A DNA stretch of 64,000 nucleotides, taken from contig CANMXU010000011.1 of assembly GCA_947501935.1 (NCBI GenBank), forward strand, positions 62,001 through 126,000, given 5' to 3'. Below, one piece after another: positions 8,001 through 16,225 of this stretch. Under the pieces are notes generated by a model, which was not told where the DNA came from, made no database searches, and was given only the letters and a program-made list of their open reading frames with translations. The DNA is from an uncultured Alteromonadaceae bacterium. GTDB lineage: Bacteria > Pseudomonadota > Gammaproteobacteria > Enterobacterales > Alteromonadaceae. The translations under genes and the position numbers were made by a program. Numbering within the stretch: the first letter of the stretch is position 1; the number at the start of each line of letters is the position of its first letter.

Positions 8001-9624
8001 TATCAGTACGTATGGCGATAAAATTTTTCGGTTTACCATTATCACCTAAAAAAGGCACTATGGTGGTATCAACCCAGTATAAGCTGCCGTTTTTATGTTT
8101 GTTACGAACTTCATCACGCCACACTTTTCCGGCTTTAATTTGCTTGTACATCTCATGCCAATATTCTTTAGGTTGATGGCCTGAATTTACAATACGGTGA
8201 TTTTGTCCAATTAATTCATCCACGCTGTAACCGCTGATCTCAGCAAACTTTTTATTGGCAAAAGTAATGGTGCCGTGTAAGTCGGTGATCGCGACAATGG
8301 AATGTTGGTCGAGGGCAAATTTTTGTTCGTTTAACGCTAATAAGGTTTTTTGGGCTTGGTTATTACTGTGCTTTAGTTGTTCAAGGTTTGCTTGGCGTAT
8401 CGTTGTCATGTAATGAAAAGCGTCGGCCAGTTGGCCAATTTCATTATCTGAGTCAATGTTAACTTCAGAAACCGACTCACCTTTAGCTATGTCTAAACTA
8501 TAAGTGGCTAGGGTAGTTAACGGTAAAGTGATTTTTTTGGAAATAATTTTTGCTAAAAAGAATACGATTATCGCAGTAATAATTAATAAGAAAAAAATTA
8601 TTTTTTGTAATAGGTTGGCGGAAGCAAGGGCTTCATCTTTATTAATTTCGCTGATCAGCGCCCATTCAAATTCCCCCATAATAACTGGTTGATGAACACC
8701 AATAACGGTTTCACCATTAGGACCAATATACTCTAAAGCATTTTCTATTTTATTATTGATATGATTGCCATCAACGCTATGTTCATTTATCCAAGTATGA
8801 AATTGCTCGGTATCTACTTTTCTGATCAATACATCTTGCCAGTCATTTTTTTCGTAGGGAGTTCTTAATAGGCCGTCATTGGCAATTAAATAATGTTTTA
8901 ACGAACTGGTTGACGAGCTGGTTCTATTAAGTACCGAAAAAATACGCTCAAGCGTTATTTGAATGGCAATAGCGCCAACTTTGTCACCAAATTCATCAAT
9001 TAACGGTGCGGTAATAAAACCTGAAATAAGGTTTTCTGAGGCTAGGTAACGTTCAACCCCAGAAAAAAGTACTTTGCCAGAGCTAATTGATTGCTCAAGG
9101 GTTGATGAAAATTTCGGATGTAATGACTTATTGGTTAATAAATTACTACCAATATCATTTTCCTTAAGAATGCTATAAAGCACATTCCCTTCAATATCGA
9201 TTAATAGAATGTCATAAATGTAATCGTATTGGCGTCTAAAATTAAGCAGGTCTTTTTGCCGGTCATCAACAATGCTTTTCCATTTACTACTAGCAACAAA
9301 GTCTTTTAACGGTAACTCACTTTCGATACTTGCTGTTTTAATCGTGGTTAATAAGCTGATATTACTTTTGGTTGCCGCTTGGTTAGTCGCGTCAATGTAA
9401 CGGTAGTACATCCAGTTATTTATAAAGGTTTTGTTTAACGTGGCCGAATGAATTAATTCATTTTTTGCTGCACTAGATAAACTATTTGAAGCTTGAAAGT
9501 AACTGATTAAAGACACTAAGGTGAGTGGAATTAAAGCAAGTAACAAAAACCAGATACGAAGTTCACTACCTAAAGTTCCTTTAGTCTGTTTGGTTTTATT
9601 ACTTTTTTTACTTGCTACTAACAT
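5005..9624 (-). CDS. Multidomain hybrid sensor histidine kinase (Cache-HAMP-PAS-PAS-GAF-HisKA-HATPase-REC-REC-HPt)
   Basis: About 1539 residues. Positions below count from an upstream in-frame ATG at 9648. The better start is ATG 9624, because AAAGGAAAGG lies just before it. Order: membrane helix (about 31-51), periplasmic dCache-like sensor (about 55-345), second helix (about 352-372), HAMP, PAS (about 448-560), second PAS with PAC (580-690), GAF (705-850). Then come HisKA with SHEIRTPMNG and phospho-acceptor His near 877, HATPase with GTGLGLSI, receiver 1 (FFDMQMPEMDG, Asp near 1167), receiver 2 (LMDCQMPVMDG, Asp near 1321) and an HPt domain (AHTFKGMAG, His near 1483). All phosphorelay residues are present, so the protein should be an active inner-membrane phosphorelay kinase. 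No cognate output regulator is adjacent; the ligand is unknown. Confidence 0.92.
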   Translation of the reverse strand: MLVASKKSNKTKQTKGTLGSELRIWFLLLALIPLTLVSLISYFQASNSLSSAAKNELIHSATLNKTFINNWMYYRYIDATNQAATKSNISLLTTIKTASIESELPLKDFVASSKWKSIVDDRQKDLLNFRRQYDYIYDILLIDIEGNVLYSILKENDIGSNLLTNKSLHPKFSSTLEQSISSGKVLFSGVERYLASENLISGFITAPLIDEFGDKVGAIAIQITLERIFSVLNRTSSSTSSLKHYLIANDGLLRTPYEKNDWQDVLIRKVDTEQFHTWINEHSVDGNHINNKIENALEYIGPNGETVIGVHQPVIMGEFEWALISEINKDEALASANLLQKIIFFLLIITAIIVFFLAKIISKKITLPLTTLATYSLDIAKGESVSEVNIDSDNEIGQLADAFHYMTTIRQANLEQLKHSNNQAQKTLLALNEQKFALDQHSIVAITDLHGTITFANKKFAEISGYSVDELIGQNHRIVNSGHQPKEYWHEMYKQIKAGKVWRDEVRNKHKNGSLYWVDTTIVPFLGDNGKPKNFIAIRTDITKHKNTELALSQNAKQLELVAESTDVGIWDWRVGEQAVDCNKRWYEISGHSMEELSPMTVEFWKSMIHPQDLPHFLKVIDAHLIDEHQSCSFEFRIKHKQEHWVWVNNSGKVVERDDNGKPTRMIGTLLDITPLKQAQLEQEKVNQQIHVKLAVAQALSKPTRLKSKLKNALSALLQLEQANFTHKAGIALFNDDTRLLNPCVFYGELSSLEQANISENCKHNSHYDRIINSGKFSLINNEQESASQYVFPLLTTVDNNVQKLGLLYIYTQNQLLPDEATMALLHEISDMLSIAILQEKTRALLKSASAAAQQSSQLKSEFLASMSHEIRTPMNGVLGMLGLLLNSGLNDEQRHKATLANSSAQSLLTLINDILDFSKIEAGKLELENIDFNLRGMLGDFCEAMALRAQSKGLEIVLDVKDVQQSMVKGDQGRIRQILTNLVGNAIKFTHEGEIVIRAQTKVRNDNSMLFHCTIEDTGIGIPADKTSTLFDSFSQVDASTTREYGGTGLGLSICKRLCELMGGNINVCSNLGQGSTFAFSVVVKASEHSQPVLPKVDIGKLHLLIVDDNATNREVLRGQLELWGASITEAESGQQALNLCQQRLEQTTLPFFDVGFFDMQMPEMDGAELGQLIHTNNHFNSMKMVMMTSISQGNEAEYFANLGFSAYFPKPATTSDLFDALSVVIDNGKTLGQVPIVTHSYLQTLAREQSDQTKYAIHWPTPPKLLLVEDNRINQQVALGVLHEYQLSADIAVNGREAIELLKNAKQPYNLILMDCQMPVMDGYQASTAIRSGGAGTANISVPIIAMTANAMEGDREKCLSSGMSDYLSKPIEGELLLGKLLHWLKGTSSSTTTNSTTDLAPAPAKLDVIQPAKNKNKKVLTILDKDAVLKRVSSRQKLLTMLVNNFIEDCPEHLQNLSQALDDNNTEQLRLTAHTFKGMAGNLGGLRLQAKAEELEHALKRNDQPQTVILIDELKLECDLFSTEITRFEQDIANAT

Positions 9625-9739
9625 TAAGCCCTTTCCTTTAATAACCATAAGCCTATATTAGTTTAGTGTAAATTACTGATTAGTAAATTGTTTAATGATG
9701 AATAGCAGCGTTATTTTTTTGCAATAATGGAAAGAAGGG

Positions 9740-9769
9740 GATGCTTGCTACATTTTTATAGCAAGCATC
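9740..9769. terminator. Strong hairpin between mscS-like gene and hybrid kinase gene
   Basis: GATGCTTGCTA and TAGCAAGCATC form a perfect 11-bp stem with an eight-base AT loop. On the plus strand it is followed by ATTTTTTATTT; on the minus strand it follows an A-rich stretch. The kinase and the mscS-like gene both read leftward, with mscS upstream, so it can only serve mscS, and the T-run is on the other strand. Bidirectional use is likely. Confidence 0.55.
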
Positions 9770-9778
9770 ATTTTTTAT

Positions 9779-10678
9779 TTAACTTTCAAGAGTAGGTGTT
9801 TGAATAAGATGCACATCTCTTTGTGGGAAAGGAATGGTAATATTGGCCTCTTCTAAGGCTAAATAAATGGCTTGATAAGCTTTATATTTGGCAGCATAAA
9901 TGTGCTCGGTTGGTGTCCAAATACGAATGGCGATATTAATTGAGCTATCGGCAAATTCATCAATACCTATTAAAGTTTCTTTTTGCTGGCCAGTAATATC
10001 AATTTTTTCAATAACATCGGTTAAAAGGGTGATAACTTCAATCGGGTTATTCTCATAAGAAATACCGACGCTAAGTTCTAATAAAGAGTCATTCTTAGAG
10101 TTATGTAATACTTCACCAACAATATGTTTGTTGGGGATCATTATACTTACGCCATCTTCGTCGACTAAAATGGTGTAGGCGAGTAATACTTCTTTAACAA
10201 CGCCTTTAACCCCTTGCACTTTTATAGTATCGCCAACCACAAAAGGGCGGATCATAATAATATTAAAGCCAGCAACATAATTAGAAAGTAAGCCTTGCAG
10301 CGCTAAACCAGCACCTAATGAAAGTGCACCAATGGTGGCAATAAACGGGGTAATACTTATGCCTAATTTTCCAAGTGCAACTATGGTAATTAAAATAACC
10401 AAAATCATTTTGGTGGTACTAGAAAGAAACTGGCTTAAGGTAATATCCATATTGTGCTTAGTACATAAGCGATAAACAAAGCCGGCAATTTTCCCTGAGA
10501 CATAAAAACCAATAAAGAAAATAATTATCGCGCCAATAATTTGAAAACTGTACTGGGTTAAATAATCAATGGCGATATTATATATCGTGGTTACGTGGTC
10601 TATTTCATCTTTTAACAAAGCTGTTGGTAATAAAGGCTCTAATACTTGTTGAGCTGTATTTGTTGTTTCTTCTGCCAT
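9779..10678 (-). CDS. MscS-family small-conductance mechanosensitive channel
   Basis: This 299-residue membrane protein follows the short MscS plan: a first helix at about 44-64, a second at about 95-110, and the pore-lining TM3 with the conserved Gly/Ala pattern (IGALSLGAGLALQGLLSNYVAGF, residues 118-140). The beta domain follows (FVVGDTIKVQGVKGVVKEV, then MIPNKHIV) and the alpha/beta C-terminal domain. Such channels gate in response to membrane tension and release solutes in hypo-osmotic shock. The protein length is close to that of E. coli MscS (286). It ends with an acidic-to-neutral tail of no special feature. Confidence 0.93.
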   Translation of the reverse strand: MAEETTNTAQQVLEPLLPTALLKDEIDHVTTIYNIAIDYLTQYSFQIIGAIIIFFIGFYVSGKIAGFVYRLCTKHNMDITLSQFLSSTTKMILVILITIVALGKLGISITPFIATIGALSLGAGLALQGLLSNYVAGFNIIMIRPFVVGDTIKVQGVKGVVKEVLLAYTILVDEDGVSIMIPNKHIVGEVLHNSKNDSLLELSVGISYENNPIEVITLLTDVIEKIDITGQQKETLIGIDEFADSSINIAIRIWTPTEHIYAAKYKAYQAIYLALEEANITIPFPQRDVHLIQTPTLES

Positions 10679-10817
10679 AAGAAAGTTCCTATTAAGGTAT
10701 ACAAAGCTATTGGAAATTTGGTTAATTATTTAGCTGTAAACATTATGGTTAAGTGTAACAGTTAAGTAAATACAACAAATAAAATGAAAAGTTATTCACC
10801 ATAGGTAAAATAAATTT

Positions 10818-12710
10818 TTACCATAAGCTTGCTGAAATACTTGCTGTTAATGTTCTGCCTTCATTTTTAAAACCAATGGCCTGCTCTGTTTTACTATCTA
10901 AGATGTTTTTTATTGCCAAACGTAAGTCTACCTTGGGTACTACTTGCCAAACGGTTGACATATTTATTTTAAAATCGCCTGCCATGTTCACCATGCCAGT
11001 AGGAACTGAACTGTCGTAATAATTATCGTTGTAGGTTAAATGGGTGAGCAGTGACAAGGTATCTAAGGCCTGATAATTAACGAGTAAGTTTGCTTTCCAT
11101 TGTGGCCTGCGCCTAAGAACAACATCACTTTCAAAAGTTTCTATTTTGTTATAGCTGATATTTGCAGAGACATTTAGCATAGCTAAGGCGTCATAATTAA
11201 CTGTCCATTCTGCGCCGCGCGCTCTAATTTTTACACGATTCACATTGGTAAATAATTCGGGGTCGAAATCGACCAAGTTTTTGTAGGTATTTTGGTAGGC
11301 ACTTAAACGCAGGTTTAACTGCTCTGTCATAGCTTGCTCAAAGGTTATATCATAATTTTCGCTAGTTTCTGGTTTTAACTGATCATTGCCAACGAATGGA
11401 TGGGCAAGGGCAAAAAAGCTCGGCAACTTAAAACCTTCACTATATTCGGCGGAAAGGGCACTGGTGTTGTTTAGTTGATAGCGACTGGTCAGTCGTTTTG
11501 AGTTTATATTAAGTTGCTCAGCGTCATCGTATCTGATGCTACCGGTAATATTGAGCTTATCAGTGGCATTTATTGATGATTCTGCATAAATCGCTTTAGT
11601 TTTACGTTTTAAGGTGTAGTTGGCTGGCACAACAAAGCCAAAATCAATGCTACTGTCCATGCTGCCATCTTCTTGAATAAATGATGCGCCCATCGCCAAT
11701 ATCGCATTTTCAGTCATTTGATAACTGACCACGCTGTTGACATGGAACTGTTTATAATCACTACTAGAGTCAATGGCAGGTACCGAGTTTAACAAACCTT
11801 CAGCAATACCAGGGTTTACTATCATTTCTTTACGCTGAGCTAGGCTGGCTGATAAATTAAGTTTGAGCTTTGGACTTATGGTTTGTTGTAAATTAGCCGC
11901 ATAGTTTTGCTGGCTGTAGTCTCTAGTTTCAGGGGAACGAATAATGGCGAGTCGATCGCCGCCACTGTCTTCAGGGAAATATGCTGACTGACCGCTTGAA
12001 TAATAGGCACCAAGTTGCCAGTGGGAGTTGTTATTATTTATCGAGCTTAGGCTGGTATTAAAAACCTGTCGTTCAAAGTCATCACCAAAGGTACTTGCTT
12101 CGTTATTTTGAACTGAGCCTGTTACGGTGACATTGGCGATGTTTGCTATATCAGTATTTAAATGCAACATACCTGCGTGCATATTATTACTACCAATTTT
12201 AACGCTCGCGATAGCAAGTTCACTCGCTTGTGCTTTTTTTGTGGTGATGCTGATAATTCCTGAAAGTGCATCACTGCCATAAATCGTTGAGAAACTGCCA
12301 TAAAATATTTCTATTTTTTCAATAATTGCAGGGTCTATGGTGCCAAGATCAAATGCCCCGCCTCGACTGTTTGTTGGGTCATTTACCTTGACGCCGTCAA
12401 TCATAAAAACCACAAAATTTGGATCGCCACCTCTTAATGATAAATAGGTTAAGCCGCCAATTCCGCCTTGCTCAAAAATATCGATGCCCGGCACGGTAGT
12501 TAAAATATCAGCGATGCTGTTGGCAGCAAGAGCGGCAATACTCTTTGCATCTATAGTTACTTTTGCAATATTATTGGAAATGTCATGATTTATATGGCTA
12601 CCCGTTACGGTGAAAACTTCAATGTCTTCGCCAGCATATACCGATAATTGCATTGACAGTAATGCGGATAAAACGAGTTGTTTGTTCATAATTATTGGTG
12701 AAATTTTCAT
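10818..12710 (-). CDS. TonB-dependent outer-membrane receptor (BtuB/CirA-like size)
   Basis: About 623-630 residues; the start is either 12710 or the methionine seven codons in (12689), which begins a better signal peptide (MNKQLVLSALLSMQLSVYA). A TonB box-like EVFTVTG follows, then the plug domain (about 40-150) with LRGGDPNFVVFMIDGVKV, and a 22-stranded barrel ending in the aromatic residue of SASLW. The length is that of vitamin B12 or siderophore receptors, shorter than the sugar-type receptor at 20.8-23.8 kb. It is preceded by 19 bases by the FG-GAP/haem-motif gene, so the two form a transcription unit and may share a substrate. Substrate unknown. Confidence 0.87.
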   Translation of the reverse strand: MKISPIIMNKQLVLSALLSMQLSVYAGEDIEVFTVTGSHINHDISNNIAKVTIDAKSIAALAANSIADILTTVPGIDIFEQGGIGGLTYLSLRGGDPNFVVFMIDGVKVNDPTNSRGGAFDLGTIDPAIIEKIEIFYGSFSTIYGSDALSGIISITTKKAQASELAIASVKIGSNNMHAGMLHLNTDIANIANVTVTGSVQNNEASTFGDDFERQVFNTSLSSINNNNSHWQLGAYYSSGQSAYFPEDSGGDRLAIIRSPETRDYSQQNYAANLQQTISPKLKLNLSASLAQRKEMIVNPGIAEGLLNSVPAIDSSSDYKQFHVNSVVSYQMTENAILAMGASFIQEDGSMDSSIDFGFVVPANYTLKRKTKAIYAESSINATDKLNITGSIRYDDAEQLNINSKRLTSRYQLNNTSALSAEYSEGFKLPSFFALAHPFVGNDQLKPETSENYDITFEQAMTEQLNLRLSAYQNTYKNLVDFDPELFTNVNRVKIRARGAEWTVNYDALAMLNVSANISYNKIETFESDVVLRRRPQWKANLLVNYQALDTLSLLTHLTYNDNYYDSSVPTGMVNMAGDFKINMSTVWQVVPKVDLRLAIKNILDSKTEQAIGFKNEGRTLTASISASLW

Positions 12711-12729
12711 TTATTTTGGAATACTTTTA

Positions 12730-14319
12730 TTAATGGGTATTTTTATTAAGTGCGGCTTGATTTTCAAAAATAACCACGCCTGAATTTAGCAGCTTAGCTT
12801 TAGTTTCAATTTCTACTTCAATTTTTGGGCTAGGTTTATTGCTTTCTTGCTGAGCAGCCATAACCATTTCAATCATTAAGTCCATACGAAATACACCCGT
12901 GATAATGTCGAGGTGCTTGTCGCCGGTGATATCTTTTAGCTCTAGGGATACAATGCTACGCGGACTATTGGAGATATTGTGGCGCGTAAACGCTTGCTTG
13001 CCGTTATTTTCAAACCAAATTAAACTTTGTCGCTGGGGGTCTTCCCAATAGTTATGCCAACTACTGGCAACCACATCAATATCGCCGTCATTATCTAGAT
13101 CACCAGCCACCGCATTAGAGGCGCCATAAAAACGGCCAATATCATGATAAACAAACTTTAAATTACCTTTGTTTTCAGACCACTGTACGCCGTGATAAGG
13201 TTTAGGGTCCATTTGCAAGTCATTTGCGTCACCATTGGTGAAGAGTAGGTCGAGATCGTTATCATTATCGATATCAACTAATTTCATACTGGTAGAGCCA
13301 AACATTGGGTGGGGGGCTTGGCCTAATTTCACTTGTTTGAACTTGCCTTTGCCTTGGTTGAGCATGGCGACAATTACTTCATGCTCTTGAGCGATTAAGC
13401 TAACTAGGTCAATTTTACCATCGTTGTTAATATCAGCAGGGGTTACGTTTAATGCGCCACTGCCTTTTAAAATGGTGTGTTTGATGTGAGCCCCACTGCC
13501 AGTATTTTCTAGCCATGCCAGTTCACCAACAAAGCCACCACCAAATATGGATACTGCAATATCAAGGTCTTTATCGCCGTCTAAATCAACCGCGCGAACA
13601 TCGGTAACACGGCCAACCTTATTCAGTAAAACACTGCGCTTAAATTTACCTGGGCTAACTTGAGTAAGTAATACCACTTCACCAACTAATTTTTCTGAAG
13701 GGGGGAAATCACCTAAAACAGCAACAATAATGTCTTTATCGCCGTCATTGTCATAGTCAATCACTTCGGTATTTACTGGCACATTAGCTTTAGCTATTAC
13801 GGTTTCTTGCCATTGTTTGTTAACTTGGCTTAATACAACAATTTCATTTTGCTCAGCATCACTGATCAGCAGTTCATTGTTTGAATTTAAATTAAGTTCT
13901 ACCGTTTTAGCATTTACCACTAAAGGGAAAGCCGATTGTTTTGCTATCTCTGTATTTTTAAATACTCTACTTGCAGGCACATTTGCCGGATAAGGCAGAA
14001 TAGGTAAGTGTTCAGGGCTATTAATTACGTAATAATCAGAGATAATAGTGCCAATTTCTTCTGAGATAAATTCCCCGCCCATGCGTTTTTCTGACAGGTT
14101 TGCCATTGCTCTTATTGCTGGCGGCCAGTTTTTCTTTGGCATTAAATAGGCCGGCGGTACTTTATGACAAACGCCACAATACTGATTAACCACATTTTTG
14201 GCATTAACTTTTTTTGCCGGAATATTAGTTGGTGAATTCGTTGGCACTTGGGCAAGAGCGCTAGCTGAAATTAAGCTTAAACTCATCAATAACTGTGTAA
14301 ATGCTTTTGCAGCGAGCAT
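12730..14319 (-). CDS. Exported FG-GAP/VCBS beta-propeller protein with a c-type haem motif
   Basis: This 529-residue protein starts with a signal peptide (cleavage after ALA, about residue 23). A CGVCH haem-attachment motif follows at 48-52, in a short cytochrome-like segment (VVNQYCGVCHKVPPAYLMP). From about residue 95 there is a series of FG-GAP/VCBS repeats with calcium-loop motifs of the form DxDxDGDxD: DYDNDGDKD, DLDGDKDLD, DINNDGKID, DIDNDNDLD, DLDNDGDID. These imply a seven-bladed propeller stabilised by Ca2+. The fusion suggests a periplasmic or surface redox-linked binding protein. It is immediately upstream of a TonB receptor gene. The enzymatic or binding role is unknown. Confidence 0.85.
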   Translation of the reverse strand: MLAAKAFTQLLMSLSLISASALAQVPTNSPTNIPAKKVNAKNVVNQYCGVCHKVPPAYLMPKKNWPPAIRAMANLSEKRMGGEFISEEIGTIISDYYVINSPEHLPILPYPANVPASRVFKNTEIAKQSAFPLVVNAKTVELNLNSNNELLISDAEQNEIVVLSQVNKQWQETVIAKANVPVNTEVIDYDNDGDKDIIVAVLGDFPPSEKLVGEVVLLTQVSPGKFKRSVLLNKVGRVTDVRAVDLDGDKDLDIAVSIFGGGFVGELAWLENTGSGAHIKHTILKGSGALNVTPADINNDGKIDLVSLIAQEHEVIVAMLNQGKGKFKQVKLGQAPHPMFGSTSMKLVDIDNDNDLDLLFTNGDANDLQMDPKPYHGVQWSENKGNLKFVYHDIGRFYGASNAVAGDLDNDGDIDVVASSWHNYWEDPQRQSLIWFENNGKQAFTRHNISNSPRSIVSLELKDITGDKHLDIITGVFRMDLMIEMVMAAQQESNKPSPKIEVEIETKAKLLNSGVVIFENQAALNKNTH

Positions 14320-14355
14320 AGTGTTTTCTCCGAAAATAAGCTGTTACTGGGCTTT

Positions 14356-14399
14356 CTTAGGTTATCTTTGTCTAGGTTTTTCTAGATTATTCCTAGGTT
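14356..14399 (-). repeat. CTAGGTT short repeats upstream of the FG-GAP/TonB-receptor pair
   Basis: CTAGGTT occurs at 14372-14378 and again at 14393-14399, exactly 21 bases apart, with a third variant CTTAGGTT at 14356-14363. On the minus strand these read AACCTAG and lie 40-80 bases upstream of the FG-GAP gene start. The spacing of two helical turns fits binding of a dimeric regulator, but the motif differs from the one found upstream of the glucanase genes. Confidence 0.35.
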
Positions 14400-14408
14400 C
14401 TTTCTCTA

Positions 14409-16217
14409 TTAGGAATAGCGCAAGCCAAAGCCTAGTGGAAATAGTACTTGGGAATTGGGGCATAGCTTTTTTGGCCAATCAAAAGATAGCTTTCCTTGAA
14501 AATTAAAATCTCCAAATAATACATCACTTACGCCATGTCCTTCTGTGCCAGGTAACCATGCGGCGACAAAAGCGTCAGCCTGTTCAAGCTCAGCATTTAT
14601 AACTAAGGTTCTCCCTGATATTAAAATAACCACCACTGGGATGTTCTTATCAGTGAGCTTGTTAATTGTTGCATAATCTTCAGGGTGTAAGTTTTTCAGC
14701 TCAATGGAGCTACCGTAGGGCTGTGAGACATTTATTTGTCCATTAATTTGTGAACCAGCCTCTATGATAAGATTGTTTCCATCTCTTATATCACCAAATC
14801 CTTCTGCGTAGGGCGTTTCGCCAACTACAACTATAGCAACATCATGATCCTTTTCTTGAATGTTATCAAGTTGTTCTTTTAAAACGGCATTTGTGGCAAT
14901 ATTTTTAATGCCTTGCCAAATTGAAGTACCTTGCTCAAATTTATCGTTGCCTGATACCCCTTGCCAATCGATGGTAAAGCCGCCACATTGATGACCGATA
15001 TTGTTCGCATTCTTCCCTGTTACTAAAATGCGCGCGTTTTTATTTAATGGCAGGGTATTATGGCTGTTTTTAAGCAGCACTAATGATTTTCTAACCGCTT
15101 TACGCGCTATTTCTCGATGTGTTTTAGCGCCAAAACTTTTATGATTTGCCCACTCTCGCTTACTTGGTTTAGGGGCGTTGAGTAACCCTGAGACAACTTT
15201 TACGGTGAGAATTCTGCTTACTGCATCATCAATTCTTGAAAGGGCTACCGTGCCTAATTCGACATGACTTTGTAAGTGTTTAATAAATTGTTGCCAGTTC
15301 TGTGAAACCATAAACATATCAATCCCAGAATTCACACCTTGGGCAATGGATAAATAAAAATCTTCTGAAAGATAATCAATACCGTTCATGTCGGAGACGA
15401 CAAACCCAGAGAACTTAAGTTGTTTTTTTAATACCTCGGTCAGCAGAAATTGATGGCCATGGCATTTGTCACCATTCCAGCTATTAAACGAAGCCATTAC
15501 GGTTAAAACCCCTGATTTAATCGCGCTAATGTATGGACTGATATGTGTTTTATTTAACTCTTGCCATGAAACTTGGGCATTTCCTTGGTCAATACCATGA
15601 GAAGTAGCTCCATCTCCAACCCAATGTTTAGCGCAAGTGACAACACCATCTGCTTGCAGGGGATTTTGTAACCCCGTAATTATATTATTTACATATTTAG
15701 TTGTTATATCGGGTGACTGTGAAAAACTCTCATAAAAACGTCCCCAATGATTATTTTTAGCCACAGCTAAATTTGGAGCAAAAATCCAGTCGAGGCCACT
15801 GGCCAAAACTTCGTTACGGGTAGCTATGGCTATTTCTTTAATGAGCGCGGGATCGGCGGCGGCACCCAAACCAATATTATGAGGGAATACGGTGGCATCA
15901 ATTAAGTTACTGTGTCCGTGTATAGCGTCAACGCCAAAAAGTATTGGAATACCATGATGGCTTTCATCTTTTGTGGTGGAGCTTAGCCAATAATCGTCAG
16001 CCATTTTCAACCAGTCTTGAAGTTTATTATCACCAGGAGCTGAGCCTGCACCACACATTATTGAGCCTAAATGAAAGTTTTTTGCTTCTATGGGCGTACA
16101 ACTTAATCGCTCAGCTTGGGTCATTTGGCCAATTTTTTGCGCCAATGTCATTGTTGACATTAGCTGAGCAACTTTTGCTTTCACGGCTGACTTATTAAGT
16201 GTTGAGTACATATTCAT
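14409..16217 (-). CDS. GH3 beta-glucosidase without signal peptide
   Basis: A 602-residue glycoside hydrolase family 3 protein with the two-domain core and no Fn3 domain. Visible motifs are the substrate-binding FGVDAIHGH (about 94-102), KHW (197-199) and the nucleophile region GFVVSDMNGID with candidate nucleophile Asp276. Most relatives have SDW at this site; here the Trp is Met. The second domain carries the VVVGETPYAEGFGD stretch typical of the plant ExoI-like branch, which acts on beta-1,3/1,4 gluco-oligosaccharides. There is no export signal, so it should hydrolyse imported oligosaccharides in the cytoplasm. It starts eight bases after the stop of the other GH3 gene: one operon. Confidence 0.9.
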   Translation of the reverse strand: MNMYSTLNKSAVKAKVAQLMSTMTLAQKIGQMTQAERLSCTPIEAKNFHLGSIMCGAGSAPGDNKLQDWLKMADDYWLSSTTKDESHHGIPILFGVDAIHGHSNLIDATVFPHNIGLGAAADPALIKEIAIATRNEVLASGLDWIFAPNLAVAKNNHWGRFYESFSQSPDITTKYVNNIITGLQNPLQADGVVTCAKHWVGDGATSHGIDQGNAQVSWQELNKTHISPYISAIKSGVLTVMASFNSWNGDKCHGHQFLLTEVLKKQLKFSGFVVSDMNGIDYLSEDFYLSIAQGVNSGIDMFMVSQNWQQFIKHLQSHVELGTVALSRIDDAVSRILTVKVVSGLLNAPKPSKREWANHKSFGAKTHREIARKAVRKSLVLLKNSHNTLPLNKNARILVTGKNANNIGHQCGGFTIDWQGVSGNDKFEQGTSIWQGIKNIATNAVLKEQLDNIQEKDHDVAIVVVGETPYAEGFGDIRDGNNLIIEAGSQINGQINVSQPYGSSIELKNLHPEDYATINKLTDKNIPVVVILISGRTLVINAELEQADAFVAAWLPGTEGHGVSDVLFGDFNFQGKLSFDWPKKLCPNSQVLFPLGFGLRYS

Positions 16218-16225
16218 TTATCCCG

